A stretch of DNA of 64,000 bases from Xanthomonas sp. Leaf148 (GCF_001423585.1 NZ_LMOP01000001.1:62001-126000), one strand, 5' to 3'; positions 1 to 12,534 are shown, counted from the stretch's first letter. A program made the numbers and translations. Notes: generated by a model not told the origin, from the sequence alone.

Positions 1-30
1 ACCGTCGTCGTTGCTAACCAGTACGCGCAT
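1..30 (-). CDS. surE: 5'-nucleotidase SurE, first ten codons only
   Basis: The minus strand reads MRVLVSNDDG up to the window edge. This is the characteristic N-terminus of SurE, the metal-dependent 5'/3'-nucleotidase, and the paired aspartates after the first strand are metal ligands in the family. A good ribosome binding site (GAGGAG, about 6 nt away) lies just upstream. In Xanthomonas surE normally sits next to truD; here the Smr gene and the repeat region lie between them. The rest of the gene is outside the window. Confidence 0.85.
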   Translation of the reverse strand, partial: MRVLVSNDDG

Positions 31-129
31 GAGACTCCTCGGAAAACCCGGCCATGATACCGGATGCGTCCATGCGCTTGCCGCTTGATCTTCGCGTGTG
101 TCTGAGGTTGGACCGGTTACGCTGTACCG

Positions 130-669
130 ATGTCACATCCTGAAGACGAAGACGACAGCGCGCTGTTCCGCGCGGCGATCGGCGCGGTGAAGCCGATCCG
201 CGAAGTGGCGCCGCCGGCCAATGCCAAACCGCGCCCAAAACCCCGCGCGCGCATGGCCGAGCGCGACGAGGCGCAAGCGCACACCGAATTCGCCCGATTG
301 CTACGCGACAGCGCACCGCTGGAAGCCGGCGACACCGCCAGCTATCGCCGCGAGAATCTTCCCACTCGTTTGTTTCAACGCCTCAAGCGCGGGCAATTTT
401 CGGTGCAGGACGAGCTGGATCTGCATGGCGCCACCGCAGCCCAGGCCGAGGCCTTGCTGCGGCAGTTCCTGCTGGATGCGCATGCGCACGAACATGGCTG
501 CGTGCGCATCATCCATGGCAAGGGCCTGCAATCGGACAATGGCGCGCCAGTGCTGAAGAACCTGATGGACCGCCTGCTGCGCCAGCGCAACGATGTGCTG
601 GCATTTCATTCGGCGCCGCCGACGCAGGGCGGCACCGGTGCGTTGTTGGTGTTACTGGCGCGGCGATAG
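130..669 (+). CDS. Smr-domain DNA/RNA nuclease-like protein
   Basis: A 179-residue protein with a charged, proline-rich N-terminus and a C-terminal Smr (small MutS-related) domain from about residue 93. The domain shows DLHG at 97-100 and HGKG at 129-132, the two conserved motifs of the fold. Stand-alone Smr proteins of this size in proteobacteria (SmrA/SmrB/YfcN types) are nucleic-acid nucleases; SmrB acts on mRNA at collided ribosomes. Which subtype this is cannot be decided from the sequence. It is divergent from surE (99 bp apart) and converges on truD across a repeat-rich gap. The start has no strong ribosome binding site. Confidence 0.88.
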   Translation: MSHPEDEDDSALFRAAIGAVKPIREVAPPANAKPRPKPRARMAERDEAQAHTEFARLLRDSAPLEAGDTASYRRENLPTRLFQRLKRGQFSVQDELDLHGATAAQAEALLRQFLLDAHAHEHGCVRIIHGKGLQSDNGAPVLKNLMDRLLRQRNDVLAFHSAPPTQGGTGALLVLLARR

Positions 670-1313
670 TGGGGTGATGCGTGGGTAGGTGCGGGTGTGT
701 TTGCTGCCTGGCAGGCAGGCGCCGTATTGAGACGAGTTGTGGTCTATGCGCGTGCAGACTGACGCTTGCGTTGCGACACCCATAGTCAGTCCCGAGCATT
801 CGTCTTCACTTCCGAGCATTCGCTGCGCCGGATAGCTGCTTCGCTTGCAACCGTGCTTCCGTGCGGCTGACAAGCGATCGGTCGTGCGGGTCGCGGCCGG
901 GGCCGCTCCTACGAGAACGGGACTCGCTGTTGTGCGTGTGTCAGCAGACGGCGTGCTTGATCCGCTCAGTCGCCTTCATTCCCGAGTATTCGCTGCGCTG
1001 GATAGCAGCTTCGCTTGTAGCCGCGCTTGCGTGCGGCTGACAAGCGATCGGTGGTGCGGGTCGCGGCCGGGGCCGCTCCTACGAGAGCGGGACTCGCTGT
1101 TGTGCGTGTGGCAGCAGGCGGATTGCTTAACCTGCTCAGTCGCCTTCACTCCCTAGTATTCGCTGCGCCGGATAGCTGCTTCGCTTGCAACCGCGCTTGC
1201 CGTGCGGCTAACAAGCGATCGGTCGTGCAGGTCGCGGCCGGGGCCGCTCCTACGAGAAGGATGGCTGCGTGGGGCCTGGCATATGCGGCATAGGGTGCTT
1301 TGATTGAGCACGC
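670..1313. other. Gene-free gap between Smr gene and truD, dominated by tandem repeats
   Basis: About 640 bases between two convergent genes. The first 140 bases hold nothing I recognise. The rest is a three-copy tandem repeat, listed separately. Short open frames here have no start signal or family resemblance and follow the repeat period, so I do not call them genes. Confidence 0.7.
811..1260. repeat. Three-copy tandem repeat of about 170 bp carrying a GTAG-type REP palindrome
   Basis: Copies begin at 811, 981 and 1151, so the period is 170 bp; the third copy is cut short and carries a one-base insertion. Each copy contains a palindromic core at 891-913, 1061-1083 and 1232-1254. On the minus strand the core starts GTAGGAGCGGCC and folds GCGGCC against GGCCGC. 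It matches the REP class carrying a GTAG head that is common in Xanthomonas, Stenotrophomonas and Pseudomonas and is linked to RAYT transposases. No RAYT gene is in the window. Confidence 0.85.
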
Positions 1314-2417
1314 TCAGTCGTCGGAACGACTGGTTGCCGCTGCACGCCCCGCATCGCTGACATCGCCCAGCTCCCACAGCACTGCAGTGGCGTAGCAGCC
1401 CGGTGGCAGCGCGAATTCCACCTGCAAGGTCTGCTCGTCCAGCCAACGATATTGGAGTTCTTGTGGACGCAGGCGCAGCGCGCGGCGCTCCTGTTTCAAT
1501 TCGGCAGCTTCCAGTCCCTGGCGCAACGCCTCCGATTGCGGGTCTGCTAACGCGCCCCGCTCCACCGCGGCGGCCTGAGCGGTGGGACGCAGTTCGCCCA
1601 CGCCCCACAACGGACCGCTCGGATGGATGTCGAAGCGTGCCAGCCGCTCGGCCAACACCTCGCTCCACGGCTCGGGGCCGAATACGCTGCGCGAGCCATC
1701 CAGCATCCACGCTTCGCCATCCAGCGCCGCATCCCAGCTGCCTTGCTCCACACGTGCGCTCAGCACGCGATTGAACAGCGACGAGCGCGCCGCAGACAGC
1801 AGGATCGAGCGTTGATCGTTGCGCAGACGGCGCTTGGGGGCCGGCACCAGCGTGCCGTCGGCCTCCTGCAGGTAACCGAACATCGCCAGCGCAGACGCCA
1901 CATTGCCGCCATCGCGCCCGAAGCGCTGTTCGCCAAACCAGTTGGGGATGCCGCGCGCGGCGATTGCCTGCAAGCGTTGCTCGATGGCGCCGCGCTCGCC
2001 CTGCACCTGACGCAACGTCAGCACGAAGCGATTGCCCAGCAGCGCGCCGCGTTGCAGCTTGCGGTTATGCCAGGTGCTGTGGACCACCTGCATCTGCGCA
2101 TCGTCGAGCGCGGCAAGGTCCGGAGCGATGCGCTTGGGCAGGTGCACACTGAAACGTTGCGTGGTCACTGCATGGCGATCCTTCAGCCCTGCATAGCTGA
2201 CGCCCATCTCCGCGATGCCCGCCCATTTCGCCAGATGTTTAGCGATATAAGCCGTGTTCTGCCCACGCTTGCGAATGGTGAGCAACAGATGCTCGCCTTC
2301 GCCCGAGGGCTCGAACGACGGCAGCTCATCGACCTGGAAATCTTCCGGCGTGCTGCGCGTTGCCGCGCTGAGGACCGCTGCGCCATGCGCACGCGGAAGA
2401 GAGGAGGTCTCGCTCAT
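1314..2417 (-). CDS. truD: tRNA pseudouridine(13) synthase TruD
   Basis: A 367-residue protein of the TruD family, which makes pseudouridine-13 in tRNA-Glu in the cytoplasm. The catalytic aspartate is visible in [13 protein letters not shown] (D80), and the family motif [10 protein letters not shown] follows near residue 150. Length is normal for the family. The open frame extends 38 codons further upstream, but only the ATG at 2417 gives the expected N-terminus (MSETSS...). It lies downstream of ispF in the same direction, separated by about 245 bp. Confidence 0.95.
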   Translation of the reverse strand: MSETSSLPRAHGAAVLSAATRSTPEDFQVDELPSFEPSGEGEHLLLTIRKRGQNTAYIAKHLAKWAGIAEMGVSYAGLKDRHAVTTQRFSVHLPKRIAPDLAALDDAQMQVVHSTWHNRKLQRGALLGNRFVLTLRQVQGERGAIEQRLQAIAARGIPNWFGEQRFGRDGGNVASALAMFGYLQEADGTLVPAPKRRLRNDQRSILLSAARSSLFNRVLSARVEQGSWDAALDGEAWMLDGSRSVFGPEPWSEVLAERLARFDIHPSGPLWGVGELRPTAQAAAVERGALADPQSEALRQGLEAAELKQERRALRLRPQELQYRWLDEQTLQVEFALPPGCYATAVLWELGDVSDAGRAAATSRSDD

Positions 2418-2486
2418 AGTGTGGTTCGCCTTCGCGCCGACGGATCGTGCGCTGTTTGCCGAGCTCTCGGCGCGGAATGTCGTGGT

Positions 2487-2508
2487 GCATGCCAAAAACC
2501 CGGCATGC
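2487..2508 (-). terminator. Hairpin between ispF and truD
   Basis: A perfect 7-bp inverted repeat, GCATGCC (2487-2493) with GGCATGC (2502-2508), encloses an 8-nt loop. On the transcribed strand the loop contains five Ts instead of a trailing T tract, so this is not a classic terminator. It could reduce read-through from ispF into truD. Low confidence. Confidence 0.3.
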
Positions 2509-2663
2509 AGAAGTGCGTTGTGGAGCAGCAAACAAAACCACGGCGCTCACCGCCAGCCGGATGCGGTCGGTACTCGGTGCGGCATGTACGACTCGTACAC
2601 TGCAGTTGCGAGCGCGCCGTCCACATCCACCTGACGACCGCTCGCTATGTGTGTTAGCCGCGA

Positions 2664-3155
2664 TTAGAGCGCGATCTTGCCCAGCAGCACCGCAGCCTGC
2701 GCGGCGATACCTTCGCCACGACCGGTGAAGCCGAGCTTCTCGCTGGTTGTTGCCTTGACGCTGACCGCATCGAGCTCAATGCCCAGCAGCCCGGCAATGC
2801 GTTCGCGCATGGCCAGCGCATGCGGACCAACCTTGGGCCGCTCGCAGATGACGGTGATATCGGCATTGCCGACGCGCCAGCCACGCTCGCGCAACAATTG
2901 ATCGCAGTGCTGCAGAAACTGCGCGCTGTCGGCATCCTTCCAGCGCTCATCCGAGGGCGGGAAATGCTGGCCGATATCGCCCAGCGCCAAGGCGCCCAGC
3001 ATCGCATCGCAGAGCGCGTGCAACACCACATCGCCGTCGCTGTGCGCGAGCACGCCATGGCTATGCGCGACACGCACGCCGCCAAGCATCACATGGTCGC
3101 CATCGCCGAACGCATGTACGTCGTAGCCCTGGCCGATTCGGAAATTGAAGGACAT
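2664..3155 (-). CDS. ispF: 2-C-methyl-D-erythritol 2,4-cyclodiphosphate synthase
   Basis: A 163-residue IspF, the fifth enzyme of the MEP isoprenoid pathway. It cyclises CDP-methylerythritol 2-phosphate and releases CMP; the family works as a trimer with active sites at the interfaces. The metal-binding GYDVHAF (D12, H14) and the [14 protein letters not shown] segment are intact, as is the C-terminal [14 protein letters not shown]. The ATG at 3155 gives the standard N-terminus; 28 further open codons upstream are out of place for the family. It follows ispD after 16 bp and is probably co-transcribed with it. Confidence 0.96.
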   Translation of the reverse strand: MSFNFRIGQGYDVHAFGDGDHVMLGGVRVAHSHGVLAHSDGDVVLHALCDAMLGALALGDIGQHFPPSDERWKDADSAQFLQHCDQLLRERGWRVGNADITVICERPKVGPHALAMRERIAGLLGIELDAVSVKATTSEKLGFTGRGEGIAAQAAVLLGKIAL

Positions 3156-3171
3156 GGAAAACCTGTGGTGA

Positions 3172-3972
3172 TTAAGAGGCGTCGCTGCCGTCGCTGGCAA
3201 CGACACCCAGCCCGGCATCGCTGCGCGCGGGTGGCGCAACCTCGTAGGACGCAGCGCCCGGATCGGCGTCTACCGCAACGCCGCGGCGTACAAGTTCGAA
3301 CTCGAAGCGTGCCAGATCCGCCGGCGTGGTGACCTTGAAATTGTCCTCGGCGCCTTCCACCAGCAACGGACGCAACCCAAGTCGCTCCATCGCCATGGCC
3401 TCGTCGGTGACGTCGACGCCGGCAGCCGACGCGTCGGTGAGACCACGGATCAGCTGATGCCGCCGAAACAACTGCGGTGTCAGCGCGCGCCACAGGCGCT
3501 CGCGTGGCTCGGTGCCATCGATACCGCCGTCGTCGCCGGCACGTTTGAGCGTGTCGCGCACCGGTGCGGCCAGGATCGCGCCGACCGGGTCGCCACGGCC
3601 GATTTCCAACAGCCGGTCCAGATCTGCCAATGCCAGATTCGGGCGCGCGGCATCGTGCACCAGCACGAAGTCGTCCGCACGCACGCTCTCGGGCAGGGCC
3701 AGCAAGCCGGCCAGCACCGAGGCTGCGCGTGTGGCACCACCAACGCAGGCCAACACCGGCTTGGACTGCACCGCCGTCCAGCCCGGCCAGTCGGCATCGC
3801 CCGGCGCAATCGCCACCAGGATGCCGGCGACCGCCGGATGCGCGGCCAGCGCTGCCAGGGTGTAGGCCATCAACGGTTGGCCCGCTGCTGGCAGATATTG
3901 CTTAGGAAGCGCGCCGCCAAACCGCGTGCCGCGCCCTGCGGCCGGCACGATGGCCCAGATCGAGCCGGTCAT
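3172..3972 (-). CDS. ispD: 2-C-methyl-D-erythritol 4-phosphate cytidylyltransferase
   Basis: A 266-residue IspD, which joins CTP to methylerythritol 4-phosphate in the MEP pathway. The glycine-rich CTP-binding loop [11 protein letters not shown], the following PKQYL and the VHDAARP motif are all present. The C-terminus (about 30 residues) is longer than in short homologues and is alanine/aspartate-rich. Its start overlaps the ftsB stop by 4 bp, so the two are translationally coupled, and ispF follows. This ftsB-ispD-ispF order is a conserved gammaproteobacterial block. Confidence 0.96.
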   Translation of the reverse strand: MTGSIWAIVPAAGRGTRFGGALPKQYLPAAGQPLMAYTLAALAAHPAVAGILVAIAPGDADWPGWTAVQSKPVLACVGGATRAASVLAGLLALPESVRADDFVLVHDAARPNLALADLDRLLEIGRGDPVGAILAAPVRDTLKRAGDDGGIDGTEPRERLWRALTPQLFRRHQLIRGLTDASAAGVDVTDEAMAMERLGLRPLLVEGAEDNFKVTTPADLARFEFELVRRGVAVDADPGAASYEVAPPARSDAGLGVVASDGSDAS

Positions 3973-4334
3973 GGATGTTGTTCCGTCGCAGATGCGGGCT
4001 CGGACGTGGCCGGCGCGGGCGCAGGTTCAGTCGTTGAGGCAGGCAGCAGCGGCGCATCTTCGACCACGCGATAGAACGTCTCGCCCGGTTTGATCATGCC
4101 CAGCTCGCTGCGTGCGCGCTCTTCGATCGCCGCCTCGCCGTCCTTCAAATCCTTCACCTCTGCTGCCAACGCCTGGTTGCGTTGGCGCAGACCTTCGTTG
4201 TCCTGTGTCTGATGCGCGACCTGGGCTTCCAGCATCATCACTTCACCGGAATTCCCAGGCCCGAACCAGAAGCGGTACTGCAGCCAAGCCAGCAGCACCG
4301 CCAGCACCAGCAGTAGCCAGCGCCAGTTGCGCAC
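3969..4334 (-). CDS. ftsB: Cell division protein FtsB
   Basis: A 121-residue bitopic membrane protein. One transmembrane helix (about residues 5-22) is followed by a periplasmic coiled coil (about 30-75) and the conserved [20 protein letters not shown] region. The tail after about residue 93 is proline/alanine/glutamate-rich and looks disordered. FtsB works with FtsL and FtsQ in the divisome. It lies 3 bp downstream of eno and overlaps ispD by 4 bp, the usual arrangement in this lineage. Confidence 0.95.
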   Translation of the reverse strand: MRNWRWLLLVLAVLLAWLQYRFWFGPGNSGEVMMLEAQVAHQTQDNEGLRQRNQALAAEVKDLKDGEAAIEERARSELGMIKPGETFYRVVEDAPLLPASTTEPAPAPATSEPASATEQHP

Positions 4335-4337
4335 GGC

Positions 4338-6117
<1,780 letters not shown>

Positions 6118-6130
6118 GCGACGTCGAAAC

Positions 6131-6961
6131 TCATGCGAAGCGCGCGAACCCGTGCTTCTTGGTCACCGCATCCAGCTCCATCAACGTTTCGAGCAGTTCT
6201 TCCATGCGGTCCAGCGGCCAGGCATTGGGGCCATCGGACAGCGCCTTGGACGGGTCCGGATGGGTTTCGGCGAACAGGCCGGAAATGCCCACGGCCACCG
6301 CAGCGCGCGCCAGCACCGGCACGAACTCGCGCTGGCCACCGGAGCTGCTGCCCTGCCCGCCCGGCAACTGCACCGAATGCGTGGCGTCGAACACCACCGG
6401 GCAGCCGGTGTCGCGCATGACGCTGAGCGAGCGCATGTCGCTGACCAGATTGTTGTAACCGAACGAGGCGCCACGCTCGCAGACCATGATCTGCTCGTTG
6501 CCGGTCGACTTGGCTTTTTCGACCACCGGCTTCATGTCCCACGGCGCCAGGAACTGGCCCTTCTTGATGTTGACCGGCTTGCCGGCGGCGCAGACGTTTT
6601 TGATGAAGTCGGTCTGGCGCACCAGAAACGCCGGGGTCTGCAACACGTCGACGACGGCGGCGACTTCGTTCATCGGGGTGTATTCGTGCACGTCGGTGAG
6701 CACCGGCACGCCGATCTGCTTTTTCACCGCGTCCAGCACCTTCAATCCTTCTTCCAGGCCGGGGCCGCGGAAGCTGGTGCCCGAGGTCCGGTTGGCCTTG
6801 TCGAAGCTCGACTTGAAGATGAAGTTGACCCCGAGCTTGCCGGTGATCTCCTTGAGCTTGCCGGCGACGTCGAGCTGCAACTGCATCGACTCGATCACGC
6901 ACGGGCCTGCAATCAGAAACAACGGCTGGTCGAGGCCGACTTCAAAGTCACACAGTTTCAT
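6131..6961 (-). CDS. kdsA: 3-deoxy-8-phosphooctulonate (KDO 8-P) synthase
   Basis: A 276-residue KdsA, which condenses phosphoenolpyruvate with arabinose 5-phosphate to give KDO 8-phosphate for lipid A-core synthesis. [14 protein letters not shown] and the TDVHEY, LRQTDF-like and [12 protein letters not shown] segments are all present. The N-terminal loop reads [10 protein letters not shown]. This cysteine marks the metal-dependent class of the enzyme; the E. coli-type class has asparagine there. A good ribosome binding site (AAGGTGA) precedes the ATG. It lies downstream of pyrG with two hairpins between. Confidence 0.96.
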   Translation of the reverse strand: MKLCDFEVGLDQPLFLIAGPCVIESMQLQLDVAGKLKEITGKLGVNFIFKSSFDKANRTSGTSFRGPGLEEGLKVLDAVKKQIGVPVLTDVHEYTPMNEVAAVVDVLQTPAFLVRQTDFIKNVCAAGKPVNIKKGQFLAPWDMKPVVEKAKSTGNEQIMVCERGASFGYNNLVSDMRSLSVMRDTGCPVVFDATHSVQLPGGQGSSSGGQREFVPVLARAAVAVGISGLFAETHPDPSKALSDGPNAWPLDRMEELLETLMELDAVTKKHGFARFA

Positions 6962-6985
6962 CAGGTCACCTTATTTCGATTGAAG

Positions 6986-7023
6986 CCCCTCTCCCGTCGG
7001 GAGAGAGGCTGGGGTGCGGGTAC
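6986..7023. repeat. Dispersed palindromic repeat, copy 1 (pyrG-kdsA gap)
   Basis: CTCTCCCG (6989-6996) pairs with CGGGAGAG (6998-7005) and is followed by GGGGTGCGGGTAC. A second copy of the same 38-base unit lies at 19137-19174 in inverse orientation, so this is a dispersed intergenic element, not a gene-specific signal. It may also act as a processing or termination hairpin. Confidence 0.65.
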
Positions 7024-7133
7024 GGTTGCGAAGCGCTTGCGAAGCCCGATGGTTGGCCCTGGCTGCGCGTGGCGACGCGTTCGTCAGGACCGCCATCTTC
7101 CGGTGTATTGCGGCGCTCCGTCGCTTGGCGCCA

Positions 7134-7154
7134 CCTTCTCCCGAGGGGAGAAGG
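7134..7154 (-). terminator. Hairpin just downstream of pyrG
   Basis: A perfect 9-bp stem, CCTTCTCCC (7134-7142) with GGGAGAAGG (7146-7154), and a 3-nt loop, placed 7 bp after the pyrG stop in transcript direction. No long T tract follows. It is probably a terminator or an RNA 3'-end stabiliser for pyrG. Confidence 0.5.
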
Positions 7155-7160
7155 CACTGC

Positions 7161-8855
<1,695 letters not shown>

Positions 8856-8941
8856 TTAGCGGGTGACGGGCGAATGCCCAAGGGTTGTGTGACGCCCAGG
8901 GCGTCGCACGCGGCAAATGCGCGCCACGGCGCGCAAATGCA

Positions 8942-8967
8942 GACGCCCCGGCCGAAGCCGGGGCGTC
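8942..8967 (-). terminator. Strong hairpin with CGAA tetraloop
   Basis: A perfect 11-bp stem, GACGCCCCGGC (8942-8952) with GCCGGGGCGTC (8957-8967), closed by a CGAA loop. It lies 30 bp downstream of the small secreted-protein gene in its transcript direction and upstream of pyrG. A short T-rich stretch follows on the transcribed strand. It is the best terminator candidate in this part of the window. Confidence 0.65.
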
Positions 8968-8996
8968 CGTGGAACACGTCGCGCTGCGCAGATGCG

Positions 8997-9239
8997 TCAG
9001 CGTGCGGGCTTCTCTTCTTCCTCTTCCTCACGCGGCGCGTTGTCGGCCTTGGGCTTCTGTGCGGCAGCGGCGGCGCGGCGCTCGGCCTTGCGCTCAGCGT
9101 CGGTCTTGGCCTTGGCATCGTCGGCCTTTTGTGCGGTGGCGCCCTGCCCGGTCTGCTGCGGAGCCGCCTGGGCCAAGGCAGGAAGTGCTGCGACCGCGGC
9201 CGCACCGAGGGTGAGCATCAGGATGTGCTTGAACTTCAT
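8997..9239 (-). CDS. Small secreted charged protein of unknown function
   Basis: An 80-residue protein with a clear signal peptide (MKFKHILMLTLGAAAVAALPALAQA, cleavage expected after residue 25). The mature part is alanine/lysine/arginine-rich with a run of six glutamates near the C-terminus. It has no recognisable domain and is probably disordered in the periplasm. The ATG at 9239 has a ribosome binding site (AGAGGAC); the 37 extra open codons upstream do not look like protein. It is divergent from parE and ends at a strong hairpin. Confidence 0.7.
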   Translation of the reverse strand: MKFKHILMLTLGAAAVAALPALAQAAPQQTGQGATAQKADDAKAKTDAERKAERRAAAAAQKPKADNAPREEEEEEKPAR

Positions 9240-9403
9240 GGCGTCCTCTTTGGCGTCGGTGACATCCTCAGGTGGGGACGTTTGGTTCCGAAACCAACGC
9301 CAGGGTAGCCAGTGGTACCCGGCCGCGCACTGAATGCCGGTCGCGTGCAAAAAAACGCCCCAGCCGCCACACTTGTGCGTCGTTTCACGTGCCAGCGAGA
9401 TGC

Positions 9404-11293
9404 ATGAACACCCGTTATAACGCCGCCGATATTGAAGTGCTGTCGGGCCTGGACCCGGTCAAACGCCGCCCGGGCATGTACACCGACACCGCGCGCCCGA
9501 ACCATTTGGCGCAGGAGGTGATCGACAACTCCGTCGATGAAGCGCTGGCCGGCCACGCCCGGCAGGTCGAAGTCACCTTGTATAAGGACGGCAGCTGCGA
9601 AGTGTCCGATGACGGGCGCGGCATGCCGGTGGACATGCATCCGGAAGAGAAGATTCCCGGTGTCGAACTGATCCTGACCCGCCTGCACGCCGGCGGCAAG
9701 TTCAATAACCGCAACTACACCTTCTCTGGCGGCCTGCACGGCGTTGGCGTGAGCGTGGTCAATGCGCTCTCGACCAAGGTCGAGCTGTTCATCAAGCGCG
9801 AAGGCAGCGAGCACCGCATGGAGTTCCACGACGGCATCGCCGCCTCCAAGCTGGAGGTCGTCGGCACGGTCGGCAAGAAGAACACCGGCACGCGGCTGCG
9901 CTTCTGGGCCGACCCGAAGTACTTCGACACACCCAAATTCAACGTGCGTGCGCTGCGCCATCTGCTGCGCGCCAAGGCGGTGCTGTGCCCTGGCCTGACC
10001 GTCAAGCTGCATGACGAGGCCACCGGCGAGCAGGACAGCTGGTACTTCGAAAACGGCCTGCGCGATTATTTGAAGGGCGAGATGGCCGAGCACGAGATGC
10101 TGCCGGCCGACCTGTTCGCAGGCAGCCTAAAGAAAGACACCGAGATCGTCGACTGGGCCGCAGCCTGGGTACCCGAAGGCGAGCTGGTGCAGGAAAGCTA
10201 CGTCAACCTGATCCCGACCGCGCAGCACGGCACCCACGTCAACGGCTTGCGTTCGGGCCTGACCGATGCGCTGCGCGAGTTCTGCGACTTCCGCAATCTG
10301 CTGCCGCGCGGCGTCAAGCTGGCGCCGGAAGACGTGTGGGACCGGGTCACCTTCGTGCTCAGCCTGAAGATGACCGACCCGCAGTTCTCCGGGCAGACCA
10401 AGGAGCGGCTGTCCTCGCGCCAGGCGGCCGGCTTTATCGAAGGCGCCGCACACGATGCCTTTAGCCTGTATCTCAATCAGAACGTGGACATCGGCGAGAA
10501 GATCGCGCAGATCGCCATCGACCGCGCCAGTGCGCGACTGAAGACCGAAAAGCAGATCGTCCGCAAGAAGGTCACCCAGGGCCCCGCCCTGCCGGGCAAG
10601 CTGGCCGACTGCATCAGCCAGGATCTGTCGCGCACCGAACTGTTTCTGGTGGAAGGCGATTCGGCCGGCGGCTCGGCCAAGCAGGCGCGCGACAAGGATT
10701 TCCAGGCGATCCTGCCGCTGCGCGGCAAGATACTCAACACCTGGGAAGTGGCATCGGGCAGCGTGCTGGCGTCTGAAGAAGTGCACAACCTGGCCATTGC
10801 GATCGGCTGCGACCCGGGCAAGGACGACATCACCGGGCTGCGCTACGGCAAGGTGGTGATCCTGGCCGATGCGGACTCCGACGGCCTGCATATCGCCACG
10901 TTGTTGACGGCGCTGTTCCTGCAGCATTTCCCCGCGCTGGTAGCCGCCGGACATGTGTTCGTGGCGATGCCGCCGCTGTTCCGCGTGGACGTGGGCAAGC
11001 AGGTGTTCTACGCGCTGGACGAAGAAGAAAAGACCACGCTGCTGGACAAGATCGCGCGCGAGAAAATGAAGGGGCAGATCAGCGTCACCCGCTTCAAGGG
11101 CCTGGGCGAGATGAACCCGCAGCAGCTGCGCGAATCCACCATCCATCCGGACACGCGCCGACTGGTGCAGTTGACCATCGACGACGGCGAACAGACCCGC
11201 TCGTTGATGGACATGCTGCTGGCGAAAAAACGCGCGGGCGACCGCAAGCAGTGGCTGGAAACCAAGGGCGACCTGGCGTCGCTGGAAGTCTAA
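9404..11293 (+). CDS. parE: DNA topoisomerase IV subunit B
   Basis: A 629-residue type IIA topoisomerase ATPase subunit. The GHKL ATPase domain shows VIDNSVDEALAGH, DDGRGMPVD and GGLHGVGVSVVNALS. The transducer domain follows. The TOPRIM domain has FLVEGDSAGGSAKQARD, LPLRGKILN and the metal site ADADSDG. The length (about 630 rather than about 800) and the absence of the GyrB insertion indicate ParE. It pairs with ParC for chromosome decatenation. The ATG at 9404 gives MNTRYNAADIEVLSGLDPV; the 44 earlier open codons are not part of the family. Confidence 0.96.
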   Translation: MNTRYNAADIEVLSGLDPVKRRPGMYTDTARPNHLAQEVIDNSVDEALAGHARQVEVTLYKDGSCEVSDDGRGMPVDMHPEEKIPGVELILTRLHAGGKFNNRNYTFSGGLHGVGVSVVNALSTKVELFIKREGSEHRMEFHDGIAASKLEVVGTVGKKNTGTRLRFWADPKYFDTPKFNVRALRHLLRAKAVLCPGLTVKLHDEATGEQDSWYFENGLRDYLKGEMAEHEMLPADLFAGSLKKDTEIVDWAAAWVPEGELVQESYVNLIPTAQHGTHVNGLRSGLTDALREFCDFRNLLPRGVKLAPEDVWDRVTFVLSLKMTDPQFSGQTKERLSSRQAAGFIEGAAHDAFSLYLNQNVDIGEKIAQIAIDRASARLKTEKQIVRKKVTQGPALPGKLADCISQDLSRTELFLVEGDSAGGSAKQARDKDFQAILPLRGKILNTWEVASGSVLASEEVHNLAIAIGCDPGKDDITGLRYGKVVILADADSDGLHIATLLTALFLQHFPALVAAGHVFVAMPPLFRVDVGKQVFYALDEEEKTTLLDKIAREKMKGQISVTRFKGLGEMNPQQLRESTIHPDTRRLVQLTIDDGEQTRSLMDMLLAKKRAGDRKQWLETKGDLASLEV

Positions 11294-11307
11294 AGCCCTG
11301 CAAAAAC

Positions 11308-11331
11308 GCCCTCTCTCAACACAGAGAGGGC
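11308..11331 (+). terminator. Hairpin downstream of parE
   Basis: A perfect 9-bp stem, GCCCTCTCT (11308-11316) with AGAGAGGGC (11323-11331), and a 6-nt loop, 14 bases after the parE stop. No T tract follows. It is a likely 3' end of the parE transcript. Confidence 0.5.
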
Positions 11332-11443
11332 AACGTACACGCGTACGCTTCTTGCACGCGTGTGCGTGGTTAAGCGCCCCCTCTGCGTAGAGAGGACGCA
11401 GCACACGCGCTTACTACTGGTGCGCGTGTGCGTGCCGCCAAGC
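11308..11443. repeat. Degenerate 68-bp tandem duplication behind parE
   Basis: The segments 11308-11375 and 11376-11443 are each 68 bases long and align end to end. Both begin with a CCTCT/AGAGG hairpin, have a CACGCG block in the middle, then GCGTGTGCGTG, and finish with AAGC. They look like an old, diverged duplication of a terminator-containing unit. Confidence 0.55.
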
Positions 11444-11600
11444 GCCTTGCCGCAGGCGTAGTTGCGCAGGCAAAGCAGATACAGCGATGACCGTGTGCGG
11501 TAGTGACTTCCGCCACCTACCGGCAGCGATCCGTCTGTTTGAACTGCAACGTATCGCGTTGAAAGACCAAGGCGCGCTGACGAGCTGGTCTAACACCACC

Positions 11601-12395
11601 TCAACGTACGCCAGGCAACACCTGCGTTGCACCGGTCACCAGACCGCAGGCGTGGTCCTGCACTTCTTCGCCACTGGCACGGTTACCACTGCGTGCATCC
11701 TGCCGCGTCGCCAGTAGAACGAACCCCGGTCGCCCGTCCTGCAACTGCGCGCCGGCGACCACCAGCGAGTAATCGCGCAAGCTGGCATCGGCAGGAAGCG
11801 CGTCTGCGAGCAGGCGAATCGGATCTTGCTCCAGCGCATCGCCTTCCAGTGTCCTGGCCAGATACATATGGCCCAGCAGCGGCTCGGCCAGGGCACGCCA
11901 TTCCGGGCCGATCTCAGTGCGCTGACGCTGCAGCGCTGCGTACACGTCCGGACGCAGGCAATCGATGTGGATATGCAGTTGCTCCTGCGAACGCCCGTGC
12001 GGTGAGTTCAACGCAAGGCTTACGTATTGCCTTGGCAGCGGACGTTGCAGCGCCTGCGCCACGAAGCTGCGCGCATCCCAGGCAGTGGCGAAATAATTCG
12101 GCGCGTCGGCGCGCAGCAACGCGGGGTCTTCGATTCCGCTGACCCGCACGCTGGGCACCAACAAATACTGGAAGCTGCCGTGACGGTCTTTCAACAGCAC
12201 CGCCCGGCGCGCTGGATCCGACCACACGGCGGCGCAGTCGGGCGGCCGCGGCGCCTCTGCCAGGCATCGGGTCGAGACGACGCGCCACAACGCATCCGGG
12301 TCGCTGGAATGGCGTACCGGTGCAGGTGGCGCTGCCGCACAGCCAGCCAACAGCAGCAATACCGCACACGCATGTCGAAGGGCGCCAGGCCTCAT
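11601..12395 (-). CDS. cdh: CDP-diacylglycerol diphosphatase, predicted lipoprotein
   Basis: A 264-residue protein of the CDP-diglyceride hydrolase (Cdh) family, which cleaves CDP-diacylglycerol to phosphatidate and CMP at the envelope. The HIT-like motif HIHIDCLRP is at about 141-149. The N-terminus has a hydrophobic stretch ending in LAGC (C19), so it may be a lipoprotein. I chose the ATG at 12395; a GTG five codons upstream is also open but has no ribosome binding site. It is convergent with parE and divergent from the S10 peptidase. Confidence 0.85.
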   Translation of the reverse strand: MRPGALRHACAVLLLLAGCAAAPPAPVRHSSDPDALWRVVSTRCLAEAPRPPDCAAVWSDPARRAVLLKDRHGSFQYLLVPSVRVSGIEDPALLRADAPNYFATAWDARSFVAQALQRPLPRQYVSLALNSPHGRSQEQLHIHIDCLRPDVYAALQRQRTEIGPEWRALAEPLLGHMYLARTLEGDALEQDPIRLLADALPADASLRDYSLVVAGAQLQDGRPGFVLLATRQDARSGNRASGEEVQDHACGLVTGATQVLPGVR

Positions 12396-12534
12396 CTGCA
12401 GCTCGATCACCAGGGCGCGCCATGATAGCGACCCGCTCGGAATCGGTCAGCGCGACAGGCATGCCTTTTTGCACATCCACCGCGCGGTGCCGCAGCCTAG
12501 CATCGGCGTTCTTCCGTTCGAACGCCGATTGCCC

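Larger units (their letters stand above)
11294..11600. other. Gene-free gap after parE
   Basis: About 300 bases between convergent genes. The first half is a degenerate 68-bp tandem duplication with hairpins, listed separately. Nothing recognisable lies in the second half. Confidence 0.6.

Noticed and set aside
819-844. PIP-box-like TTCGC...TTCGC pair, repeated in the other tandem units
   Set aside because: The spacer is 16 bases, while the plant-inducible promoter box recognised by HrpX has 15. The pair is part of the 170-bp repeat unit and does not face a gene at the right distance.
847-875. Further GCAACC matches inside the 170-bp tandem repeats
   Set aside because: No GCAC box follows at 16 bases in any of the repeat copies, so they are not members of the promoter family.
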